A stretch of DNA of 64,000 nt. It comes from Ignavibacteriales bacterium (GTDB lineage: Bacteria > Bacteroidota > Ignavibacteria > Ignavibacteriales > Melioribacteraceae). The stretch is from assembly GCA_020061355.1 (NCBI GenBank), contig JAGUYK010000012.1, positions 1-64,000 on the forward strand. Reading direction: 5' to 3'. The notes beneath the pieces are model-generated. The model worked only from the letters and a program-made list of their open reading frames with translations, did not search any database and was not told the DNA's origin. Shown here in pieces: positions 55,867-64,000 of this stretch (position 1 is its first letter; the number at the start of each line of letters is the position of its first letter). The translations under genes and the position numbers were made by a program.

Positions 55867-56688
55867 GTTTATCAAATTTTTATTAATAAAATACTTCTGA
55901 AAGTGTAGAGTTAACTTCTCAAATACTTCATCAATCGAATTACCAAAATCAAACAGTTTCAAATCTTCACGACTGATAGTACCATGTTCAATTAACGCTT
56001 CAAAATTTATTACTTCCTTCCAGTAATTTTCATCATACATAATAATTTTCATCTTCTTCGTGATTTTCTTTGTTTGAACAAGTGTCAGTACTTCCATTAA
56101 TTCATCCATTGTTCCGAAACCGCCAGGAAAAACTATAAGAGCTTTAGCAAGATAGATAAACCATAACTTACGCATGAAGAAGTAATGAAACTCGAAAGCA
56201 AGTTCAGGATCAACATATTTATTTACAAATTGCTCGAAAGGAATACTTATGTTTAATCCGATTGAATGACCTCCGGCAAGTTTTGCCCCTTTATTTGCTG
56301 CTTCCATAATACCCGGACCGCCACCACTGCAAATTATGAAACGATTCTTTTCTTCTTTTAATGATTTTGACCATGAAGTTAATTTCTTTGAAAGTTTTAC
56401 AGCATCTTCATAGTACGTGGACATTTCCAATTGCTTAACAGCTCGGTCGAAATTATACTCTGCATTTTTTGAATTATCCTTTTGCGCTTTTTCAACAAGT
56501 TTTAAAGCCTCTTTGCGCGAAATTATTCGAGCCGATCCGAAGAAAACAATTGTATCTACAATATTATGTTTTTGGAATCTTGCCTTAGGTTCATAATACT
56601 CGGATAAAATTCTAAGAGTTCTTGCATCTGCTGAACTAAGAAAATCTAAATTCTTATAAGCTTTCTGAGGTTTCTTCACTTTGCTCAT
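55849..56688 (-). CDS. LOG family protein (TIGR00730)
   Basis: Rossmann-fold protein of 279 aa. The motif FPGGFGTMDELMEV holds the PGGxGTxxE signature, and GGGPGIMEAANKGA is the nucleotide-binding loop. The LOG family hydrolyses cytokinin riboside monophosphates or other nucleotide monophosphates. The physiological substrate in bacteria is usually unknown. An N-terminal extension of about 45 residues is present. Its stop codon is inside the rpsU terminator loop. Confidence 0.93.
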   Translation of the reverse strand: MSKVKKPQKAYKNLDFLSSADARTLRILSEYYEPKARFQKHNIVDTIVFFGSARIISRKEALKLVEKAQKDNSKNAEYNFDRAVKQLEMSTYYEDAVKLSKKLTSWSKSLKEEKNRFIICSGGGPGIMEAANKGAKLAGGHSIGLNISIPFEQFVNKYVDPELAFEFHYFFMRKLWFIYLAKALIVFPGGFGTMDELMEVLTLVQTKKITKKMKIIMYDENYWKEVINFEALIEHGTISREDLKLFDFGNSIDEVFEKLTLHFQKYFINKNLINKKPRK

Positions 56689-56737
56689 AAATTCACCATA
56701 GGTTTAAGAGTGATATGGAATGAAAGTAGGTCATCAA

Positions 56738-56766
56738 TAAAAAACCTCTTCCGAAGAAGAGGTTTT
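56738..56766 (-). terminator. Rho-independent terminator after secG
   Basis: On the minus strand, AAAACCTCTTC/GAAGAGGTTTT closes on a UUCG tetraloop flanked by C-G, followed by a run of six T. It directly follows the secG stop at 56772. Confidence 0.92.
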
Positions 56767-56771
56767 AAAAC

Positions 56772-57128
56772 TTACTTTTCCGAAGGTGGAGTAGTTGACT
56801 GTTGCTGTGGCAGAGCCGGTGCAGTAGGTACTGCCTGTCGATCTCTCTGAATAATACTTTCTCTTTGTTCAACCGATGTCTGTCCAGGTAAAAAGAAAAG
56901 ATTAATTATTATTGCTAATACCAACAGGGAACCGCCAAGCCACCATGTAGCTTTGCTTAGGAAATCGGCTGTTCTTCTTGTTCCGAAAACAGTTCCGAAT
57001 TGACCCGTACCGCCAAAGGAACCTGCAAGACCACCGCCTTTGCTCGATTGTAATAGTACAACTATAACTAAGAATAAAGAAATAATTAACGAAACCGCGA
57101 TTAATAATGTATACATTTTTAACTCCAA
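56772..57128 (-). CDS. secG: Preprotein translocase subunit SecG
   Basis: Small membrane subunit of the SecYEG channel, 118 aa. It has two hydrophobic helices (about 5-27 and 62-82) joined by SSKGGGLAGSFGGTGQFGTVFG, which is the family signature. A Pro/Gln-rich tail follows. The ATG has a TTGGAG site. It starts 8 nt after the tRNA-Met 3' end and shares its promoter, so tRNA processing precedes translation of secG. Confidence 0.95.
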   Translation of the reverse strand: MELKMYTLLIAVSLIISLFLVIVVLLQSSKGGGLAGSFGGTGQFGTVFGTRRTADFLSKATWWLGGSLLVLAIIINLFFLPGQTSVEQRESIIQRDRQAVPTAPALPQQQSTTPPSEK

Positions 57129-57136
57129 TAAGAATG

Positions 57137-57210
57137 TAGCGAGGGAGGGATTCGAACCCCCGACACGTGGATTATGATTCCACTGCTCTAACCTACTGAG
57201 CTACCTCGCC
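57137..57210 (-). tRNA. tRNA-Met (anticodon CAU)
   Basis: The minus strand folds into a complete 74-nt cloverleaf: acceptor GGCGAGG/CCTCGCT with a G1-U72 wobble, D-stem GCTC/GAGC, anticodon stem GTGGA/TCCAC with loop ATCATAA (CAU), and T-arm GGGGG-TTCGAAT-CCCTC. The discriminator is A73, and CCA is not encoded. It looks like elongator tRNA-Met, but a CAU anticodon could also be tRNA-Ile2, the substrate of TilS. Initiator tRNA is excluded because it usually has an unpaired 1-72 and three G-C pairs in the anticodon stem. Confidence 0.9.
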
Positions 57211-57259
57211 AGAATTTTAAAGTAAAACCGATTTTAGCAATTTGCTGAAAACCGGGCAT

Positions 57260-57290
57260 CAAATATAAAGAGACCGACTTGAAACTTCAA
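57260..57290 (-). promoter_or_regulatory. Predicted promoter of tRNA-Met and secG
   Basis: On the minus strand TTG (57290-57288), 20 bases, then TATATTTG (57267-57260), an exact TAnnTTTG. The spacing equals that of the rpsU promoter. The start site would be about 45 nt before the tRNA. Confidence 0.55.
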
Positions 57291-57326
57291 GTTATCACTT
57301 AAATTCTCTTAAAAGAGCTTGATTTA

Positions 57327-57667
57327 CTATTTTAATAAACCTGTGTATAAATAAACATAACCTCCGGGTACATCAAAAGCATTTAACATTGTATCATTCT
57401 GGATTATTTACATTTGGCATGGATAAACCGAAGTATTTTTGAGCTCAGGGGATTTAACAATTTCCAGAAATATTCTATTGTTAATGTATTCCTTTACACT
57501 TGAATCACCGTTATAAACCGAATACTCCTTTGTGTTCTTTCTTATTTCCTGATCGAATTGCTGCCCCATTGAAATTTCATCGTTATCGGAAAAATATTTA
57601 TCCCGGTTGAACATGCCGTAACGACAATCAATCCAATGATAAAGAATTTTAGCTTATTAAATTTCAT
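57327..57667 (-). pseudogene. M48-type metalloprotease lipoprotein, decayed fragment
   Basis: Pieces of a periplasmic M48 protease remain in order. A lipoprotein signal starts at ATG 57665-57667 (MKFNKLKFFIIGLIVVTAC). After a frameshift near 57600 come FSDNDEISMGQQFDQEIRKN and VKEYINNRIFLEIVKSPELKN. After an in-frame TAA at 57408 comes NAFDVPGGYVYLYTGLLK, then TAG at 57327. The catalytic HExxH half is missing. The remnant sits just upstream of tRNA-Met. A coding piece of 68 codons at 57408-57614 is open but not a functional gene. Confidence 0.8.
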
Positions 57668-57678
57668 AACGACTTATC

Positions 57679-58689
57679 CTAGAAAATGATTTTAAATCTT
57701 CTTCTAAGTAAATAGATAAATATCGGCGCACCAATAAGTGCAGTGATAGCACCAACAGGTAATTCTGCCGGCGATATAATGGTGCGTGCAATTGTATCGG
57801 CTAATACTAAATATGAAGCGCCAATAAAAAATGATGCAGGAAAAACGATACGATTATCAACACCCAAAACCATACGGCAAACATGAGGAACGAGTAACCC
57901 AACAAAACCAATTATCCCGCTTACTGAAACAAGAGTACCAATCATTATACTAGTTAATAAGTATGTTACACTTTTGAGAGTATTAGTATTAATGCCAACC
58001 TGTTTTGCGTAATCTGCGCCCAAACTCAGCACGTTAAATTTATCTGAGAGTAAAATTAAAATTGTCGAAACAATCAAAGTAATAGAAAGAACAAAGAAAA
58101 CATTATCTTTATCCGCTAATGAAAGATTGCCTATTAACCAGAAGACCGCAGTACGCAGAGAGTCATTCAGCAAGCTCATCATAAGTAATATTGCTGCTGA
58201 GAAGAAAGCTCCAACCATCACTCCCGACAAGAGCAGAACATTAGGTTCAATCGCACCAAATCTTTTTCCAAGAAGAAAAACAACTATCATTACTATTAAA
58301 GCACCACTGAACGCCATTGCCTGTGTCCCCAGAAACGAAGCTCCAATTAAAAATGAAAGGACAGCTCCGAAAGTTCCTCCACTCGAGATCCCCAGAATAT
58401 AAGGTTCTGCAAGCGGATTCATTAACATTGCCTGAAAGACTGCCCCGGCTAACGAGAGCCCGCCCCCTACTGCCAATCCATACAGAATTCTTGGTAAGCG
58501 AATATCAAAAACAATTTGTGATATAGTAGAATTACTTTCACCGGTAATAAACAGATTAAAAAAATCAGAAAAACTGATACTGACCGGACCAATTACCAGA
58601 GCCGTTATGGATGCAGTAGCAGCAATAAGAAATAATATCAAAATCCTGATTGCAAAACCGACCGGGGTTAGTCTTGAAGTTGATCCCAT
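57679..58689 (-). CDS. FecCD family ABC transporter permease
   Basis: Inner-membrane permease of 336 aa for iron-siderophore, haem or vitamin B12 import. It has about ten hydrophobic helices. Recognisable parts are RLPRILYGLAVGGGLSLAGAVFQAMLMNPLAEPYILGIS and GIIGFVGLLVPHVCRMVLGVDNR. It overlaps obgE by 22 nt. The ATPase and binding protein genes are not in the window: the next minus-strand item is a pseudogene. Substrate unknown. Confidence 0.93.
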   Translation of the reverse strand: MGSTSRLTPVGFAIRILILFLIAATASITALVIGPVSISFSDFFNLFITGESNSTISQIVFDIRLPRILYGLAVGGGLSLAGAVFQAMLMNPLAEPYILGISSGGTFGAVLSFLIGASFLGTQAMAFSGALIVMIVVFLLGKRFGAIEPNVLLLSGVMVGAFFSAAILLMMSLLNDSLRTAVFWLIGNLSLADKDNVFFVLSITLIVSTILILLSDKFNVLSLGADYAKQVGINTNTLKSVTYLLTSIMIGTLVSVSGIIGFVGLLVPHVCRMVLGVDNRIVFPASFFIGASYLVLADTIARTIISPAELPVGAITALIGAPIFIYLLRRRFKIIF

Positions 58690-59654
58690 ATTGTATCTAG
58701 CAGTTCTTGAATTCCATATTTAGTTGCTGAAGAAAAAATAACTTTTGGCCCGCTATGGCCGGTTATCTTTTTCTTGCGGATTTGTTCAATTAAAGTTTTA
58801 TCAGTTAGGTCAGCTTTTGAAAAAGCTAAAATCTTTTTTTTCTTACTCAGTACCTTTGAGTACTGGTTAAGTTCGTTTAGTAAAGTTTTGTAATCGGCTT
58901 GATAATCTTCTGAAGTCACATCGATCATTAGAAGAAGAATCTTGGTTCTTTCAATATGCCGCAAGAATTTTAATCCGAGTCCTTTACCAATGTGAGCCCC
59001 TTCAATTATTCCGGGGATATCGGCAACAATAAAACTTTGAAAATTCTTATAACGGACTATTCCAAGATTAGGTTCTAAAGTGGTAAAAGGGTAATCCGCA
59101 ATTTTCGGTTTGGCTTCTGAAATAACTGAAATCAGTGTTGATTTCCCCGCATTAGGAAATCCGACCAATCCTACATCTGCAATTAGTTTCAATTCTAAAA
59201 TTACATTTTTTTGCTCGCCGGGTGTACCGGGTTCAGCATATCGTGGTGTTTGATTTGTTGGAGTTGCAAAATTACTGTTCCCTTTACCACCTTTGCCGCC
59301 TTTGGTTGCAATAAACTCTTTTCCATTTGAATCCAGATCGCATAACAATTCTTCAGTTTCAGCATCTTTAATTAGCGTACCGATAGGAACTCTTATGTAG
59401 ATAGTTTTTCCTGTTTTACCATCTTTTAAGGACGACCCACCCTTTTCACCATCCTCTGCCGAATACTTTTTCAAATAACGAAAATCTAAAAGTGTACTTA
59501 AATTTGAATCGGCAACAAATATTACACTTCCTCCATTACCTCCATTACCTCCAGCCGGTCCGCCTTTTGGAACATACTTCTCCCTTCTAAATGCAACAGC
59601 ACCTGCGCCCCCATCTCCGCCTTTCAAATTAATTTTTGCGTAATCAATAAACAT
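58668..59654 (-). CDS. obgE: GTPase ObgE/CgtA
   Basis: Ribosome-assembly GTPase of 328 aa. The N-terminal Obg domain has GGDGGAGAVAFRREKYVPKGG and glycine-rich loops to about residue 155. The G1 motif GFPNAGKST, switch DIPG and G4-like SKAD follow. The C-terminal OCT extension of some homologues is lacking. The start (MFIDYAKINLKGG) is the family norm. It begins 9 nt after the acidic protein gene and leads into FecCD. Confidence 0.97.
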   Translation of the reverse strand: MFIDYAKINLKGGDGGAGAVAFRREKYVPKGGPAGGNGGNGGSVIFVADSNLSTLLDFRYLKKYSAEDGEKGGSSLKDGKTGKTIYIRVPIGTLIKDAETEELLCDLDSNGKEFIATKGGKGGKGNSNFATPTNQTPRYAEPGTPGEQKNVILELKLIADVGLVGFPNAGKSTLISVISEAKPKIADYPFTTLEPNLGIVRYKNFQSFIVADIPGIIEGAHIGKGLGLKFLRHIERTKILLLMIDVTSEDYQADYKTLLNELNQYSKVLSKKKKILAFSKADLTDKTLIEQIRKKKITGHSGPKVIFSSATKYGIQELLDTIWDQLQD

Positions 59655-59663
59655 TGGGAATCA

Positions 59664-61238
59664 TTATCGGTTGAAATATTGAGAAATGATTGATTTAAAT
59701 GCCTCTGCTTCTTTCGAATTGCGGCTGATATTTCTATTTTTTAATGATTGGTTCAATACAACTAAAGCATCTTCCAGGGAAACACAACCAGAAATTTCGT
59801 CGAGAGTATTTGCAAATTCTTCTATGTCGTAATCGAAAATAACTTCAATTATGCGTGTCATGTCTTTATGTTCAAGCAATTCGGCAATATCCATTTTCTG
59901 CTTGCCATTCTCTTTAAAGAGGTCTTCTTGAGAGTCATCTTCTTTATCTTCAGGTTTTACCTCACTGTTTTGAATAATTGTTTTAAGCATACTTTCTTCA
60001 TGTTCCTGTTCCTCCTTAACTATCTGCTCATACACTACATCAGGATGCATTGGATCTGCTGAAGATTCATCATCATTATTTCCATTAAGTTTTTCTTCTT
60101 TAATCTCTTGCTGGGTTAATTCAATTTTGTCATCAACTTGCTCCTGCTCATATTCAATATTTTGATTTTCAGTTTCCTCTTGCTCATCTTCCGATTCAAT
60201 TTCTTCTTCAGTTGCATTGATCGTTTCAGCTGGTTCACTGCTCAAATCTTCTTCTTCCACCGGCTCAATTTCATTATCCTTATCAATCCGTATCCTAAGT
60301 TTTGTATGTTTAATTACTTCCTCTTCTTCTACATCATGTAACGGTTGCGCATCTTCAAAATAAGCTTCTTCGTCTTTTAGGTCTTCGCCCTCTGTTTCTA
60401 ACACTGGTTCTTCAACCGGTTGAATCTCCTCTTTTATTTCTTCCTCAACAATTTTTTGAACTGGGGCAGATTCATATTTTTCGATCATAATGCTATCAAG
60501 AGATTTTTGAAGATCTATAACATTGATCTTCTGTGAATTATCATCTCCAAAAACCGAATGGATTTTTGCAAGGTGTTTTTCCAGTTTTTTTTCTTCCAGG
60601 AATTTTTCAATTGCCAGAAAAGGAATTTTATTCTTCTGAATCTCCCCAATGTTGAAAAAGTCCGACATCGATTTCGTAGCATTGGATAGTATACTCGGCA
60701 GATAGGTTTCAATACCTAATTTATCCACTCTATCAAGAAGGTCGCCGAACTCTGCGGAGTTCATTGAAATTATTTTTTTCGAGTTGATATAGGAATTCAA
60801 AATCTTCTTAAGGTATTGATAATAATAAATATATTTCAAAATCTGCTTGATCTCTAAAGTCGTTTTATGATCACCCTCATCAAACACAAATTTTGAGAGA
60901 GTCCATTTAGGTCTCATTAAATAATTTACAGTGAATGACGAACCATGAAGTATCAATTTAGAAACATATTCGAGTGCAAAACGTTTGGACTTTTTAACCT
61001 CTTCACTTATTAAAGAGAAGAAATTAGAAATTTTTTCACCCGAGTAATCGAAAACCGAGTTCTTTAGAAGCGCCTGCCTGTCTTCAAAAATCAGGAAATC
61101 GATTTCTGCAGATATATAATTCAATAATGCAGGATGAATATCGATTGCTGAAAGCTGCTCGAATGTGAAATACGGACCGAGACGGTTAACCTTGTTAAGA
61201 TTGAAATCGTATATAAATTTTATTTCACGTTCGAACAT
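59664..61238 (-). CDS. Acidic protein of unknown function upstream of obgE
   Basis: I do not recognise this 524-aa protein. Residues 1-235 look like a folded helical domain (FTFEQLSAIDIHPALLNYISAEI, KSKRFALEYVSKLILHGSSF). Residues 250-440 are a low-complexity stretch of Glu, Asp and Gln with no clear fold. The last 70 residues (DIAELLEHKDMTRIIEVIFDYDI) look helical again. No signal peptide or membrane helix is seen, so it is cytosolic. It lies 9 nt upstream of obgE in the same operon. Confidence 0.75.
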   Translation of the reverse strand: MFEREIKFIYDFNLNKVNRLGPYFTFEQLSAIDIHPALLNYISAEIDFLIFEDRQALLKNSVFDYSGEKISNFFSLISEEVKKSKRFALEYVSKLILHGSSFTVNYLMRPKWTLSKFVFDEGDHKTTLEIKQILKYIYYYQYLKKILNSYINSKKIISMNSAEFGDLLDRVDKLGIETYLPSILSNATKSMSDFFNIGEIQKNKIPFLAIEKFLEEKKLEKHLAKIHSVFGDDNSQKINVIDLQKSLDSIMIEKYESAPVQKIVEEEIKEEIQPVEEPVLETEGEDLKDEEAYFEDAQPLHDVEEEEVIKHTKLRIRIDKDNEIEPVEEEDLSSEPAETINATEEEIESEDEQEETENQNIEYEQEQVDDKIELTQQEIKEEKLNGNNDDESSADPMHPDVVYEQIVKEEQEHEESMLKTIIQNSEVKPEDKEDDSQEDLFKENGKQKMDIAELLEHKDMTRIIEVIFDYDIEEFANTLDEISGCVSLEDALVVLNQSLKNRNISRNSKEAEAFKSIISQYFNR

Positions 61239-61327
61239 GAATCCCTTTAGCCTGATTTTTGATTACGAAAGATACCCTATTCTGCAACAAAGTCACAAAG
61301 GCACTAAGCGATAATACCAAAATGACA

Positions 61328-61358
61328 TAAAAAAATCCCGACAATATTTGCCGGGATT
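61328..61358 (-). terminator. Rho-independent terminator of the subtilase gene
   Basis: On the minus strand AATCCCG and CGGGATT form a 7-bp stem with an 11-nt loop, and a run of seven T follows. It lies about 74 nt after the stop of the subtilase gene. The stretch 61239-61431 holds no gene. Confidence 0.85.
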
Positions 61359-61372
61359 CCAAGCCTAAGCCA

Positions 61373-61394
61373 TGAAGGTCTTTATAGACCTTCA
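61373..61394 (-). terminator. Second hairpin in the subtilase 3' region
   Basis: A perfect 9-bp stem TGAAGGTCT/AGACCTTCA with a 4-nt loop lies between the subtilase stop and the terminator. It lacks its own T run, so it may protect or process the message end rather than terminate it. Confidence 0.5.
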
Positions 61395-61431
61395 AGGTTG
61401 CATATTACTTATCCTTAATAATTACTTAGAA

Positions 61432-64000
61432 CTATTTTATCAACAGCATTTTCTTGCTGAGTATTTGATTTTTATATGTAATCTGGTATAAGTAAACTCC
61501 CGATACTGCTTTACTTCCATCCCATTTTACTGTGTACTTGCCTGCACTGATAAAACCATCTACAATCGTTGCTACTTCCCGCCCGAGAACATCAAATACT
61601 TTTATTTGTACAGTACCATCTTCTGGTATTGTGTAACTGATTGTTGTTTCCGGATTGAAGGGATTCGGAAAGTTACTACTACCGAACTCGATTGTTTCTT
61701 CTGGTGTGTCTACCATTTTCGGAGTTTTGTCCTTTACAACAACTCCCAAATGTTTCAATTGCTTTTTCGCAAATTTGGTTGCTCCATTTTTAGGATAATT
61801 GCTTAACATTTCTTCATATATTTTTATCGCTTCTTCTTTTTGTCCGGTTGAATACTCATGCAACAATCCTTTCGACAAAAGCACATCACAAATTAAATCT
61901 TCATTCACTGATTTTGAATTTAATATCCCATTAGCCGTTAATAATGCATTGTTATAGTCTCTTTTAAAAGTGTAATAATCGATTAGAAGTTTATTTGCAT
62001 TATTAAACAAACTTTTCAGGTTTTCATTTCTGTTTATGTCACCTATAAGATTTTTAAGCCCTTCATAGTTTTCAAACTGTTTATACATGTGTGCCGCAAT
62101 ATTTAGTGCCGTAGGTGCAAATAATGACAATATTTTCCCGTTAATAAATGTTTTACATATTGAAATGATCGAATTAAATTCATTAGAGTAATTTTCTTTT
62201 GTAAAACTACGATCTTTTGAATGCTCATTGTTTATCTTGGCAATAAGGTCCTGGTATAATAAATTCAGCTTGTGGAATTCATCAAAGGCAAAATCTTTTT
62301 TTACATCATCACTTATTAAAAAAGAAGAAGAATTCTTTAATAATCCACAGGTATAATATGTTCCCCAGCTTACATTACCCGATGTTTTATTATTGGGATT
62401 ACCACTGAAAGTTACATATTGAGCTAAGACTGCTGAGGCACCATCCGTAACAATATCATATCCATTATTGCAAAACCGTACATTGCTCAATGTAAAACTG
62501 GAAGAGTTTATAAAATAGGTTGCAATTTCGTGATTCTCGAATCTTGTTGGATTTATTTGGTAGATTTGGCCGGTACTATTATTAAAATAAGCCCCATATC
62601 CATATGGTGTATAATTCAATGTTACACCTCCTAAGTATAAAGGCGAGCAATTATTAACCATTAAACTCCACTCGGCATCCTCTGACCAGGGTGTTATTAT
62701 TACTTCTTCTACTCTTGCATTTGTACATCCACTTACACCTAGGTAGTTTGTTGTTAGATAGTATAATTGCGGGTAGTATGAATTTACTATAGTAATATTA
62801 CCATTAATTATTGTATTGTTTTTGTCAGCTCCGTAAACATAGATGATACTTGATTTATTGGCTATTGTAATGTTCTCACTAAAATAGCCGCTTGGAATAT
62901 AAATGTTATTATTTAGGTTGGAGTTATCAATTGCTGTTTGAATTGTACTGCATAAGCCGTTTTGACCCTGATGCCCTAACTTTGCTCGTAAACCGTTGAT
63001 CGTTGCTCCATTTTCAATTGCTATTGTTCCACTAGAAGATATTATAGAATATCCATTTAGGTTAATCACTGCATTTGATAAAACAGTAAGCTTTATATTA
63101 TTGGGAACTATAACATTTCCGGTTAAATTAATTGTACCTCGCCATACTTCATGTCCTGGTAAAGTGCCAGAAGTAGTAATTCTTAGGGCATTCCAAGCAT
63201 CAATTCTACCCCAGCCATAATCATTGTCACGCCCAGGTGCACCTAAATCAATTGCTGTCTGCTCTATTATTGTTTGTACTTCATTTCTTGTTAACCATGG
63301 ATCCTTTGAAATTATTAATGCTGCTAAACCAGCTACAAGTGGAGCTGCGGCTGATGTTGCTCCAAAATTATTTACATAATTTGTTGGGCTTTGACCCGGT
63401 GCACCCATAATATCTGTAGTCCAAATATCACCACCTACTGGATAATTTCCGCTTGGAGCTACTATTCTTAAAGCATTACCTTTGCAGCTATAGTTCCATC
63501 TTAAATCATTATGATCTGTGGCCCCAACTGAAAATGAATTTGCATACTGTGCCGGATACATCAATTGACCAATATCTCCTGCATTTCCAGCCGACACAAC
63601 TACAATACAACCCTTGCCATTCCTTCCATATGTGACAGCATTATTTATTGCTTCTACAACTCCATCACCTAATCCTACAAGGCTTTGTAAACTAATACTT
63701 ATAATATCTGCCCCACTATCTTTGGCAAAATTAATGGCATCTTTTAATTTATTTTCATCCCATCCACTTTCTACATTATTTATACGAAGAGGCATTATTT
63801 TACAATTGTATGCAAGACCTACAATACCAACTCCATTATTTGCTTTAGCAGAAATTATTCCGGCGCATGCATTTCCATGATTATAATCTCCCGATGCTTG
63901 CGGAGAACTATCATTATCAAAATAATCATACCCGGATACTAACTGGCCAATAAACTCTTCATGGTTCATATCAATTCCATTATCAATAACAGCTATTGTA
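61432..64000 (-). CDS. Secreted S8 subtilase with beta-helix region and T9SS tail, partial
   Basis: Subtilisin-like protease, cut by the right window edge at its N-terminus. The catalytic triad is seen: Asp in IAVIDNGID (codons above 63969), His in DYNHGNACAGI and Ser in FGATSAAAP. The oxyanion Asn is in VVSAGNAGD. Residues from about GTLPGHEVWRG on look like a right-handed beta-helix of about 270 residues, followed by a TPR-like helical part. The C-terminal SNFPNPFNPETTISYTIP and GREVATIVDGF...LSKKMLLIK are a type IX secretion sorting tail. The protein is probably exported to the surface. Confidence 0.92.
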   Translation of the reverse strand, partial: TIAVIDNGIDMNHEEFIGQLVSGYDYFDNDSSPQASGDYNHGNACAGIISAKANNGVGIVGLAYNCKIMPLRINNVESGWDENKLKDAINFAKDSGADIISISLQSLVGLGDGVVEAINNAVTYGRNGKGCIVVVSAGNAGDIGQLMYPAQYANSFSVGATDHNDLRWNYSCKGNALRIVAPSGNYPVGGDIWTTDIMGAPGQSPTNYVNNFGATSAAAPLVAGLAALIISKDPWLTRNEVQTIIEQTAIDLGAPGRDNDYGWGRIDAWNALRITTSGTLPGHEVWRGTINLTGNVIVPNNIKLTVLSNAVINLNGYSIISSSGTIAIENGATINGLRAKLGHQGQNGLCSTIQTAIDNSNLNNNIYIPSGYFSENITIANKSSIIYVYGADKNNTIINGNITIVNSYYPQLYYLTTNYLGVSGCTNARVEEVIITPWSEDAEWSLMVNNCSPLYLGGVTLNYTPYGYGAYFNNSTGQIYQINPTRFENHEIATYFINSSSFTLSNVRFCNNGYDIVTDGASAVLAQYVTFSGNPNNKTSGNVSWGTYYTCGLLKNSSSFLISDDVKKDFAFDEFHKLNLLYQDLIAKINNEHSKDRSFTKENYSNEFNSIISICKTFINGKILSLFAPTALNIAAHMYKQFENYEGLKNLIGDINRNENLKSLFNNANKLLIDYYTFKRDYNNALLTANGILNSKSVNEDLICDVLLSKGLLHEYSTGQKEEAIKIYEEMLSNYPKNGATKFAKKQLKHLGVVVKDKTPKMVDTPEETIEFGSSNFPNPFNPETTISYTIPEDGTVQIKVFDVLGREVATIVDGFISAGKYTVKWDGSKAVSGVYLYQITYKNQILSKKMLLIK

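Noticed and set aside
57211-57330. Integration site (att) at the tRNA-Met gene
   Set aside because: No integrase, no repeated tRNA 3' end and no mobile genes are nearby; only a gene fragment lies upstream of the tRNA.
57408-57614. Open frame of 68 codons as a small gene
   Set aside because: It is an internal piece of the M48 pseudogene, lacking the signal peptide and the catalytic half.

Overview
This AT-rich window comes from a bacterium of the Bacteroidota/Chlorobi group, most probably class Ignavibacteria. The evidence is a secreted subtilase with a type IX secretion C-terminal tail of the Ignavibacteria style (63.9 kb end, minus strand), a TonB receptor paired with a DUF4249 lipoprotein, a Bacteroidota-type 110-aa dicluster ferredoxin, DUF4837, DUF6249 and DUF5683-like proteins, and promoters of the form TTG-N20/21-TAnnTTTG. 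It is chromosomal housekeeping DNA. I see no prophage, insertion sequence, CRISPR array or integron.

Layout. 1-5.8 kb: a tight minus-strand operon era, EamA transporter, acylphosphatase, ispF, dedA, lnt, ltaE, with the last gene running off the left edge. 5.9-7.6 kb: ECF sigma/anti-sigma pair with divergent look-alike ECF promoters facing a DUF6249 membrane protein. 7.6-15 kb: trxB; metallo-hydrolase, Rieske and queG; an endonuclease/phosphatase lipoprotein; a degenerate nuclease-fold membrane protein; ferredoxin; DUF309; TPM and LemA. 15-20.3 kb: UPF0210/ACT pair, then an envelope module of an exported YidD-like protein with two TPR/membrane proteins, then acyl-CoA dehydrogenase. 20.4-27.4 kb, plus strand: rlmN, two small exported proteins, TonB receptor, DUF4249, GerMN lipoprotein, Gdx-type SMR exporter, TrmH-type methylase. 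27.4-38.8 kb: AlbA_2 protein, TPR lipoprotein, glnB and secA on minus, with glnE and a DUF2723 membrane protein divergent on plus.

38.8-50 kb: minus-strand run greA, ribD, tilS, hpt, ftsH, a dolichol-kinase-like protein and DUF4837, and upstream of it a CYTH protein and an AddB-like nuclease. 50-55 kb, mostly plus: beta-barrel, DUF2461, redoxin (minus), M14 peptidase, second ECF sigma/anti-sigma pair. 55-57.7 kb: a universal stress protein pseudogene, rpsU, a LOG-family protein, secG transcribed with tRNA-Met(CAU), and an M48 metalloprotease pseudogene. 57.7-64 kb, minus: FecCD permease, obgE, an acidic protein of unknown function, and the subtilase truncated by the right edge.

Most genes are ordinary. 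The items most worth a second look are the ECF promoter pair with identical spacing, the exported YidD/ILPGxGxIY module, a RibD whose deaminase zinc histidine is serine, a nuclease-fold protein lacking its catalytic residues and fused to membrane helices, an AddB-like protein without a Walker A motif, and two readable pseudogenes. I did not find a clear new defence or mobile system.
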